A stretch of 46,812 nucleotides of DNA from Azoarcus sp. L1K30. Its GTDB lineage: Bacteria > Pseudomonadota > Gammaproteobacteria > Burkholderiales > Rhodocyclaceae. The notes under the pieces were generated by a model. That model made no database searches. It worked only from the letters and a program-made list of their open reading frames with translations, and had not been told where the DNA came from. The translations under genes and the position numbers were made by a program. Shown piece after piece: positions 25,114-32,325 of this stretch. The stretch lies in contig NZ_JAGRRD010000001.1 of NCBI RefSeq assembly GCF_018122735.1, positions 949,977-996,788 on the forward strand, read 5' to 3'. Each line of letters opens with the position of its first letter. Position 1 is the first letter of the stretch.

Positions 25114-28100
25114 TCAAGTGCGGCGCAAGTGGTCTCCGACACCGTGGGCGCTCGCATAGGCGGTGATGTAGCCGTAACAGGCACGCGCGTCGTCGGCCAA
25201 CTCTAGAAAACTGATTCGGCGGCGACTCCAGCGGTCGAAATCCGGCCGATTGAGCGCCCTGTCCGAATCACACAGCGCCATGCCCCAATCCGGGAAAAGA
25301 CGGCGATGAGCAGGCCCCTCGATGACGACACGGATGTCTCGATGCCTGACATCGGCCCGAATCCGCTCCATTACCCTTTCAATGTTTTCGGATTTTCCCT
25401 CGAGGATCTGCATGAAGCAGCCGTCCTGATGCACCAGGCAGCCCGACACGCCGATACTGCGATTGAGCTCACCGGCCTTGCTGCACAGCGCCTCGAGTGT
25501 CTGGGCTGACAGTGGTACCACCGCCTGACTGACATACACGAGAAAGTGCAACGACTCAGCCTCGTGCGAGAGATCATCGCCCGCGGAATCTTCCACTCTC
25601 TCGATGAAGTGCTCCAATTCGAGGGGCCGATGAAAGTAGTAACCCTGAATGAAGTCACAGCCATAAGCGCAGAGCTCGCGCCATTGCGCCGCGTCCTCGA
25701 CGCCTTCTGCAATCAGCTTCAGCCCAAGCGCGCGCCCCAGACCAATCACTGCACGGATGACAGTGCGACTCTCCGTACTGCGGTCGATGCCCTCCACGAA
25801 CGCACGATCGATCTTCAGCACATTCACCGGCAGCCGGGTCAATTGCGCCAGGGAAGAATAGCCGGTACCAAAATCATCCACCGCAACCCGCAGACCGAAC
25901 TCAGCCAGGCGACGCAGAATACTCAGGTTGGTCTCTACATCCGCCATCAGAGACGTTTCCGTGATTTCGAGCAATAATCTGGCCGGATCTGCACCCGTCT
26001 CCTGCAAGATCGCGGCGAAGTCGTTGGCAAGGGTCTCTTCACTCAACTGCCGCGTCGAGAGGTTCAGGGAAACATAGGGAGCACGTTGCCCCCAGCGCTG
26101 CCGCCAGTCGACCTCCGCCTGGCAGGCAGCCCGGAATACCCATGCCCCGATCGGCACGATCGCGCCGGTCGACTCGGCAATCGGAATGAATACGGCAGGA
26201 GAAACGTCCCCCGCCGGTGGCCTCCACCGAAGCAACAATTCGGCGCCGACGATACGACCACTCTCCGCGGCAACGATCGGCTGAAAACGCGGCGACAACT
26301 CATTGCGTTCGATCGCCGTGCGCAGGCCATTGGTGATCATGAGCCGCTGCCTGGCTTGCTCCTGCAGGGTTTCGCTGAAAAACTGCCAGCCGTCTCGTCC
26401 CTTTTCCTTTACCGCATACATCGCAGCATCGGCGTGGTGAATCAGGTCGTCCGCCGAATGCGTGCTTCCCGTACCAAGCGCGATACCGATGCTGGCCGAG
26501 ACATACATCGGCAATCCATCATACTCAAAGGACTGCCGCAACCGCTCGTTGATGCGATCGGCGAGACCGTTCAACATCGCCGGCACCTCGACCTGCTCGC
26601 ACAAGATCAGGAACTCGTCACCGGCCAGTCGCGACACCATGTCCCCTCGCCGCACCAGCTCGATCAGCCGGGCAGCCACCGTCTTCAGCAGGCTGTCGCC
26701 AGCGTCGTGCCCGTAGGTATCGTTGATCAGTTTGAATCCGTCCAGATCGACGAACAGGAGGCCAACCGGAAGGCCGGTGCGCTGGGACCGCTGCAGGATA
26801 TTGACCAGTCGGTCCCGGATCAGGGCGCGATTGGGCAGACCGGTCAACGGGTCGTGCGTTGCGCGTCGCGTCAGCTCCTCTTCCGCCTTCTTGCGCTCGG
26901 TTACGTCGCGCATGGTGACCACGAGCAACCACGCATCGCCATGCCGTACCTTGGCAATCGAGGCTTCGAGCGGAAAGAAACTGCCATCCTTGCGGTAACC
27001 CATCACCTCCGTGCGGCCTGCCATACGGCGCTCGGTCTCCTCGCTGTCAAGGAAGTGCCGCACAAGCTCCACATGCCGTTGCCGGAAATGCGGCGGTACA
27101 AGCTGATGCAGGGACAGCCCGAGTAGTTCGCCTTCGGCGTAGCCGAAGATCTCACAGATATTTCGGTTGGCCTCGCTGATGATGCCATCGGCGTTCGCCG
27201 CCAGAACTCCCATATCGGCAATGCTGAGAATCTGCTGCGCAGTGCCGAGCGTGCGCTGGGCACCTGCCACCGCCGAAGCGATATCCGCCGAGAGGTCGGG
27301 CCTCGGCCACGACTCACGCAACCGTGCCGCCATCGATCGCGCCCGATAGCGTTCCGGAATCACTGGCGGAATCTGACCGAAATGCTCGATGATCTCGAAA
27401 TCACCCTTACTCGTGCAGCGCGCCAGATACGTATTGACCACCGCATGGTGAGTCGTCGCATCCATGTCAACCCGCCCTTGCGGTCCGGTGATGCGCACCG
27501 CTTCCAGCGCATCGACCAGTGCTTCGGCTTCCACCGTTCCAGCCGTCTCGGCAGCCTTCGCAAATGCATGGACGCACAGGTAGGCGCCCTCGCCGAAATT
27601 CGTCAGGATCCCGTTCCCTTCCGGCCAGATGCCATCAATATCCGGCTCACGGGCGAGGCGCTGCAGGTAGCGATGGTTTTCAGCGCTATCAAGCGACATG
27701 AAATACGTATTGCTTGAATACAGCCCCTCTCGCACCTCGGGCGGCAGACAACTCGCCATCATTTCATCGAAGTGCCCCATCACCACCGCCATGCGCTTCG
27801 ACAATCCCATTTCAGCAAAACAGGTCAGCAGCCTGATCTGATCATTTCCGGCGAAATAGGGCACGAACACGTCAGCACCAGATCGCGCTACCTTTTCAAG
27901 CAAGGTCCGGATCTCCTCATCGCTGGCGCCGATCGACAGATACTCCTCGCCGAGACAATCGCCTTCAATACCCTCGAGCGTGCGCTTGGCCGCGTCGATC
28001 GAACCACGCGGCCACTCATAGTTATTTCCTGCAAAAAACATCTTGAGCCCGTAACGACGGGCCATGAACGGGATCATCTTTTCGATCTGCTGGTTCGGCA

Positions 28101-28548
28101 GCGCAGCGATATTGAAAAAATAGCGCCCCGAGATGCTGCCCTCGTAGAACGAAAAGTTCAGATAGGGCATGTGCAGCGGCTCGGCAACCTGCTCAGCCAC
28201 CGCGATCCGCGAATTGGACAGCAGGTTGCCGATGATGGCTGCGCAGCGATGCTCATTCACCAGCCTCAAGGCAGCGGGCACCGCCGTATCGGGCAGGCTG
28301 CCGTCGTCCTCGATGACCAGTTCGAGTGGTCGCCCAAGTACACCACCGCGCTCGTTGATCTCGTCGCAGGCAATCCGCGCCGCCCGGACGATCTCCGGCC
28401 CATACAAAGCCACCAGTCCGGTGAGGGGCGGCGTCAAGCCGATACGAACGGCAGCGGCCACCAACTTTCGTTCGTCAGAGACCGACGGATGGGGCTGCGG
28501 ACATCCGCTGTGGTCGGGAGGGGCGGCAGTCTTGTGCAAATCAGCCAA
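25114..28548 (-). CDS. Amide-binding-domain/PAS/GGDEF/EAL/BLUF multidomain c-di-GMP photoreceptor
   Basis: A protein of about 1144 aa. Order: AmiC/FmdD-type periplasmic-binding fold (about 30-405; GNNYEWPRGS as in the amide/urea binding group) but without a signal peptide, so cytoplasmic like AmiC; PAS/PAC (about 440-555); GGDEF (about 565-725; LAGDEF, with an RxxD inhibitory site); EAL (about 745-985; ELLLRW, EITET, DDFGTG, EGVED); BLUF (about 1000-1095) with the photo-active Tyr1005, Asn1029, Gln1047, Trp1088 and Met1090 in place. It would join sensing of an amide-like ligand and of blue light to c-di-GMP turnover. The frame opens after a stop with only TTG codons available early. TTG at 28548 has GGAG six bases upstream and is the likely start. 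The region 28549-28792 has no gene. Confidence 0.88.
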   Translation of the reverse strand: MADLHKTAAPPDHSGCPQPHPSVSDERKLVAAAVRIGLTPPLTGLVALYGPEIVRAARIACDEINERGGVLGRPLELVIEDDGSLPDTAVPAALRLVNEHRCAAIIGNLLSNSRIAVAEQVAEPLHMPYLNFSFYEGSISGRYFFNIAALPNQQIEKMIPFMARRYGLKMFFAGNNYEWPRGSIDAAKRTLEGIEGDCLGEEYLSIGASDEEIRTLLEKVARSGADVFVPYFAGNDQIRLLTCFAEMGLSKRMAVVMGHFDEMMASCLPPEVREGLYSSNTYFMSLDSAENHRYLQRLAREPDIDGIWPEGNGILTNFGEGAYLCVHAFAKAAETAGTVEAEALVDALEAVRITGPQGRVDMDATTHHAVVNTYLARCTSKGDFEIIEHFGQIPPVIPERYRARSMAARLRESWPRPDLSADIASAVAGAQRTLGTAQQILSIADMGVLAANADGIISEANRNICEIFGYAEGELLGLSLHQLVPPHFRQRHVELVRHFLDSEETERRMAGRTEVMGYRKDGSFFPLEASIAKVRHGDAWLLVVTMRDVTERKKAEEELTRRATHDPLTGLPNRALIRDRLVNILQRSQRTGLPVGLLFVDLDGFKLINDTYGHDAGDSLLKTVAARLIELVRRGDMVSRLAGDEFLILCEQVEVPAMLNGLADRINERLRQSFEYDGLPMYVSASIGIALGTGSTHSADDLIHHADAAMYAVKEKGRDGWQFFSETLQEQARQRLMITNGLRTAIERNELSPRFQPIVAAESGRIVGAELLLRWRPPAGDVSPAVFIPIAESTGAIVPIGAWVFRAACQAEVDWRQRWGQRAPYVSLNLSTRQLSEETLANDFAAILQETGADPARLLLEITETSLMADVETNLSILRRLAEFGLRVAVDDFGTGYSSLAQLTRLPVNVLKIDRAFVEGIDRSTESRTVIRAVIGLGRALGLKLIAEGVEDAAQWRELCAYGCDFIQGYYFHRPLELEHFIERVEDSAGDDLSHEAESLHFLVYVSQAVVPLSAQTLEALCSKAGELNRSIGVSGCLVHQDGCFMQILEGKSENIERVMERIRADVRHRDIRVVIEGPAHRRLFPDWGMALCDSDRALNRPDFDRWSRRRISFLELADDARACYGYITAYASAHGVGDHLRRT

Positions 28549-28792
28549 TACGAACTCCAAGCGTCAATGGCTGCGTCCAGGCAGCCAAGCAAGCCAATGA
28601 CTGCACTCTAGCGGAAAACCTACTATTCCGTTATGGGTAATTTCGCACTCCATGAAGAACGCGCGGCGGCGCAGCAATGCGTATATCAGCCCCGAACCCC
28701 AAGTCTGCGAGAGGTAGCGACCCCCTCCAACTGCCTAGCTCTTTGGTGACATACTAGATCAATCTGCCGGCTCCGCCCTGCCCCGCACCATT

Positions 28793-28854
28793 TGCGCTTT
28801 ACGGATAGCCACTCGCGCTTTTCGGATTTCCCCATCGGCCCGGATGCATAACAA
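28793..28854 (+). promoter_or_regulatory. XylS-type operator and promoter of the cyclase gene
   Basis: The boxes TGCGCTTTACGGATA (28793-28807) and CGCGCTTTTCGGATT (28814-28828) are nearly identical to each other and 21 bp apart, exactly the Pm period. A -10-like TAACAA (28849-28854) follows after 20 nt. The predicted start near 28863 gives a 20-nt leader with GGGAG before the ATG at 28883. Confidence 0.72.
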
Positions 28855-28882
28855 TGCGTCATCCACTTACCGGGAGATGTTC

Positions 28883-29671
28883 ATGACCGCCAGCAGCGCA
28901 CTGTCGCAATTCGCACTCGAGCTTGCGACCGGACAGATTCGCATTGTCGACCTGACGCAGACCTTGTCGCCCGAGTTCCCGTCGCTCCAACTGCCACCCC
29001 AGTTCGGCCAGTGCTGGCCATTCAGGATGGAAGAGATCTCGCGCTACGACGAGCGCGGCCCGGCGTGGTACTGGAACAATTTCTCGATGTCGGAGCACAC
29101 CGGCACGCACTTCGATGCGCCGGTGCACTGGGTGAGCGGCAAGGATTTTCCGAACAACGCAGTGGACACGATTCCGCCGGAGAATTTCGTGGCACATGCC
29201 TGCGTGATCGACTGCAGCCGCGAAGCGGCGGAGAACCCGGACTTCCTGCTGACGGTGGAGTTCGTCGAACGCTGGGAAGCCACCCACGGCAAGATTCCCG
29301 CCCGCTCCTGGGTGCTGCTGCGCACCGACTGGTCCAAGCGTGCGATGCCCGACGAATACGTCAATGCGCGTGAGGATGGCCCGCATACGCCGGGGCCCGC
29401 GCAGGGCCTGGTGCAGTGGCTGATCGACGAGCGCGACGTGTTCGGGTTCGGCGTGGAGTCGATCAATACCGACGCCGGGCAATCCTTTGCATGGGACATG
29501 CCCTTCCCGTGCCACTACCTGATGCATGGCAACAACCGTTACGGTCTGCAGTGCCTGACCAATCTCGACCAACTCCCGGCCCAAGGCGCAATCATCGTCG
29601 CTGCGCCGCTGAAAATCCGGAATGGCTCCGGCAGTCCGCTACGCGTCATCGCGCTCGTCCCGGGCCAGTAA
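28883..29671 (+). CDS. Cyclase-family metal hydrolase (isatin hydrolase / kynurenine formamidase type)
   Basis: A 262-aa protein of the cyclase superfamily. The metal site HTGTHFDAPVH (residues 72-82, pattern HxGTHxDxPxH) is intact, and the protein ends with IRNGSGSPLRVIAL, as in the family. Members hydrolyse cyclic or acyl amides: isatin to isatinate, formylkynurenine to kynurenine. Two ATGs lie close together; 28883 has GGGAG at the best distance. It is a single-gene unit with its own XylS-type promoter and a strong terminator. With a StyA/indole-oxygenase-like enzyme in the same window, isatin or a related oxindole is an attractive substrate, but sequence alone cannot separate it from other amides. 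Confidence 0.82.
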   Translation: MTASSALSQFALELATGQIRIVDLTQTLSPEFPSLQLPPQFGQCWPFRMEEISRYDERGPAWYWNNFSMSEHTGTHFDAPVHWVSGKDFPNNAVDTIPPENFVAHACVIDCSREAAENPDFLLTVEFVERWEATHGKIPARSWVLLRTDWSKRAMPDEYVNAREDGPHTPGPAQGLVQWLIDERDVFGFGVESINTDAGQSFAWDMPFPCHYLMHGNNRYGLQCLTNLDQLPAQGAIIVAAPLKIRNGSGSPLRVIALVPGQ

Positions 29672-29740
29672 ACGCCTCTCTGCCCGAACGGGGAACCTCT
29701 CCAGAACCCCGTCCCTAACCCGGACACCCCGTTCGCTTGA

Positions 29741-29772
29741 TACCCGAGTGCACCGCACTCGGGTATTTTTTT
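29741..29772 (+). terminator. Rho-independent terminator of the cyclase gene
   Basis: An 11-bp perfect stem TACCCGAGTGC / GCACTCGGGTA (29741-29751, 29755-29765) with a 3-nt loop is followed by seven T (29766-29772). It stands directly before the end of the convergent regulator gene. Confidence 0.93.
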
Positions 29773-29773
29773 G

Positions 29774-30787
29774 TCATCCGCGCGCCAGGGTGTCTGACGG
29801 CGACTCGCCGAAGCGGCGCTTGTAGTCGGCCGCGAAGTGGCCAAGATGGCTAAAGCCCCAGTTCAGTGCGACCGTCGTCACCCGCACCGAGAAGGGGTCG
29901 GATGCCCGCAGCTCGTCATGCACACGCTGCAGCCGCACATCCTTGAGATATTGCATCGGAGAAGTATCGCGAAATCGCCGGAAACCGGCGAACAGCGAGC
30001 GACAGCTCACCCCGGCATGCTCCGCCAGATCGACGACAGTGATGGCCTCGTGAGCATGCTCTTCGATAAAGCGCTCGACCCGCTTGACGAAGGACGGCGC
30101 AATGGCGGGTGCCTCTGCGCACAGCGCCTCGGTGTAGCTGTGTGGCTGGCAGGTCAGCAGCATCGTCAGCACCAACTGCTCGATCTGCGCCTCGATGAGT
30201 GGCGCGCCCATCGTCGTCTGACCCTCCGCTCCGGCCGCGTCGGCCTCGCAGACCAGCCAGTTGACCATCCGCATCCAGCGTTGCCCGGCCACCGTATCGA
30301 GCGGCATGTCCATGCGAAAGTCGATGGGCTTGCGCATCGAATGCCCCAGGTGCTGCTGGCAGTGGCGATCGAGCACCTCACGGTCGACCCGCACGAAGAG
30401 CTTCTCCGTGCCCGCGTGATGCGACATCGAGAACGGCCGCTGGTGGCCGATGACCGATGCCGTATCGCGGTTGGAGTGCACCACGATGTCGCCGCTGCGG
30501 ATCATCTCGTGACCGCTCAAGGGCATCTGCACCAGAAGGAAGGAGTCGAGCGAGCCCGGTTCGATGGAGACGTTGCCGCCATAGCTCATGCGCCCGACGC
30601 CAACCCCCCTGAACCGCCGCAGGCACATGTAGGCATCGATCCGGGCGCGCGCGTCGAGCACACGCAGACGGTGCTCGCAGAACACGTTGGTGCCTTCGCA
30701 GCGCGCCTCATCGACGTCCTGGGTGCTGAACACCGTATATCTCGACAAGGGCGCGGTCTTCGCCAACTGAGGTATGTGAACGTTCAT
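29774..30787 (-). CDS. AraC/XylS-family transcriptional activator (copy 2)
   Basis: A 337-aa regulator with the same two-part build as the one at 18.7-19.7 kb: a XylS/FeaR-like ligand domain (VFCEHRLRVL, GVGRMSYGGNVSIEPG, TEKLFVRVDREVLDRHC) and a C-terminal double helix-turn-helix (VVDLAEHAGVSCRSLFAGFR; WGFSHLGHFAADYKRRFGES). By eye the two share roughly half of their residues, with near identity in the recognition helices, so both probably bind the same TGCR-N6-GGATA boxes but may answer different ligands. AAGGAA precedes the ATG. It is divergent from the YCF48-RND cassette and convergent with the cyclase, both of which carry the boxes. Confidence 0.9.
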   Translation of the reverse strand: MNVHIPQLAKTAPLSRYTVFSTQDVDEARCEGTNVFCEHRLRVLDARARIDAYMCLRRFRGVGVGRMSYGGNVSIEPGSLDSFLLVQMPLSGHEMIRSGDIVVHSNRDTASVIGHQRPFSMSHHAGTEKLFVRVDREVLDRHCQQHLGHSMRKPIDFRMDMPLDTVAGQRWMRMVNWLVCEADAAGAEGQTTMGAPLIEAQIEQLVLTMLLTCQPHSYTEALCAEAPAIAPSFVKRVERFIEEHAHEAITVVDLAEHAGVSCRSLFAGFRRFRDTSPMQYLKDVRLQRVHDELRASDPFSVRVTTVALNWGFSHLGHFAADYKRRFGESPSDTLARG

Positions 30788-31079
30788 GGTGGTTCCTTAT
30801 GTGCCTGCGCTCGGCGCGTGCTTAAGCGGGCACGCCGATTCAAGTTGATGACGCCCGCCGACGATCAGCGGCCGCATTCCGGTCATTCATCCAGCCCGCA
30901 CCCGATCGGTGCGCCGCGGCCCATCTCAGTGCCACCTACCGGGCCGGAGGGGCAGATCTGGCCCACAGACAAGGGCGCTTGCCGATGCCCGTCTGATGAC
31001 CACTTGCTTTAAGCAACAACTATTCCAATACGAACTTCCTTACCGCTTTCGGTCAATCGCACCTCCTGCGCGATTGAGC
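30788..31079. other. Divergent intergenic region with a small palindrome
   Basis: No gene was seen. A short inverted repeat TTGCTT-T-AAGCAA lies at 31004-31016 in an A/T-rich patch and could be an operator or part of the regulator's promoter. Together with the operator/promoter at 31080-31141 and the leader to 31201 it makes a 414-bp divergent control region between the AraC-type gene and the YCF48-RND cassette. Confidence 0.35.
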
Positions 31080-31141
31080 TGCGCGAATGGGATAGGACCT
31101 GCGTTGATTGGATAGTCGCTCGGGGGGCGAATCTCTAGGTT
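31080..31141 (+). promoter_or_regulatory. XylS-type operator and promoter of the YCF48-RND cassette
   Basis: Two exact matches to TGCR-N6-GGATA lie 20 bp apart: TGCGCGAATGGGATA (31080-31094) and TGCGTTGATTGGATA (31100-31114). Exactly 21 nt later comes TAGGTT (31136-31141), one base from the Pm -10 TAGGCT. The predicted start is near 31149, 53 nt before the ATG at 31202. This is the clearest copy of the motif in the window. Confidence 0.8.
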
Positions 31142-31201
31142 TACGGAAACGACTCGCCGTGCACCTGGCGACCCGATAAAACCTGACAGAGCACTCGCCC
31201 C

Positions 31202-32287
31202 ATGGACAGAATTCCCGACCGAATCGTCGCCCCGACGGCCGGCCTTCAGCCGCCTGAAAGCGTATTGAAAGCGCCGGAGGCATCGCCCTCCCAGACATCC
31301 GCGCGCCTGATGCGGGCCCCTGTCGTCATTGCACCGTGGCTGATCATCGGTGGCCTGCTTTGGGCGGGCCTCTTCATCAAGCCGCAGCCGGTAGGCAAGA
31401 CCGTGCAACCGCCGGTCCTCGAACGCCGCGATCACTTCTACGGCCTCGCCGTGGCAGAAGACGGCCGGATCTGGATCGCCGGTTCGAGCGGCAAGATCCT
31501 GTCCGTCGGGGCCGATGGACAGGTCGAACGCTTGCCGACACCAACGCAGCGCACCCTGCAGGACATCGCCACCTGGGGCGACGGCAAGGGCGTCGCGGTG
31601 GGCAACGACGGGGTCGTCCTGCACAGCGGCGATGGCGGCAGGACCTGGGTCGCAAGTGCTGAAGTTCCCCGTTCCGAAGTAGCCAACAAGCTCAACCGCG
31701 TCCGCGTCGGCGCAGACGGCATCGCGATCGCCACCGGCGAGATGGGGGCACTGTTGCAGAGCAAGGACTACGGCAACACCTGGACCCGGATGCGCGACGA
31801 AGAGGATGTGGCCTGGAACGACGTGGCCATCGTCGACGCCCTGCACATCCGTGTCGTCGGCGAGTTCGGCCGCATTCTGCTGAGCGACGACGGCGGCGCG
31901 TCATGGACCGAAGTCGAGGCGCCGGTGCCGAGTTCGCTGATGTCGGTCGCCTTTCGCGACGCGGACCACGGCGTCGCGGTCGGCCTCGAGGGCGTGATCC
32001 TGACCACCGCAAACGGCGGACGGGATTGGACGCCGGTCGAGCTCGACATCACCGACCACCTGCTTGACATCACCTGGGATGCAAAGGCCGGGCGCTGGCT
32101 GGGCACCGGCAACCTCGGACGCTGGGTGCGCGCCAATGCCGATGCCAGCCAGTGGGACACCGGCCGCCTGGATGAACGCGATCTGTCCTGGCACACCCGC
32201 ATCGTTCCCGGCGACGGCGTCACCTGGCTTGCCGGTGCCAACGTCGGCCGCTGGAACGGCGACCGCTGGACGCCGATCGGCAACTGA
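31202..32287 (+). CDS. YCF48/BNR-repeat beta-propeller protein, membrane-anchored
   Basis: A 361-aa protein. A cytoplasmic N-terminus is followed by one hydrophobic helix (about 42-59, VVIAPWLIIGGLLWAGLF). The rest shows repeated blade motifs of the YCF48/photosystem-stability-factor type (for example GNDGVVLHSGDGGRTW, GEMGALLQSKDYGNTW, GEFGRILLSDDGGASW, GLEGVILTTANGGRDW), so it is a periplasmic beta-propeller on a membrane anchor. Proteins of this group are regularly encoded beside RND, DUF1302 and DUF1329 genes, as here, but their job is not established. The ATG at 31202 has no clear ribosome site; a Met at codon 37 (31310) is the alternative. Confidence 0.82.
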   Translation: MDRIPDRIVAPTAGLQPPESVLKAPEASPSQTSARLMRAPVVIAPWLIIGGLLWAGLFIKPQPVGKTVQPPVLERRDHFYGLAVAEDGRIWIAGSSGKILSVGADGQVERLPTPTQRTLQDIATWGDGKGVAVGNDGVVLHSGDGGRTWVASAEVPRSEVANKLNRVRVGADGIAIATGEMGALLQSKDYGNTWTRMRDEEDVAWNDVAIVDALHIRVVGEFGRILLSDDGGASWTEVEAPVPSSLMSVAFRDADHGVAVGLEGVILTTANGGRDWTPVELDITDHLLDITWDAKAGRWLGTGNLGRWVRANADASQWDTGRLDERDLSWHTRIVPGDGVTWLAGANVGRWNGDRWTPIGN

Positions 32288-32325
32288 ACGCGCGCTGCAC
32301 GCCCCCCCTTCGAGAGAGAAAAGAC

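Noticed and set aside
28548-28560. TTG at 28560 as the start of the BLUF fusion protein
   Set aside because: It follows a stop codon directly and has no ribosome site, whereas TTG at 28548 has GGAG six bases upstream.
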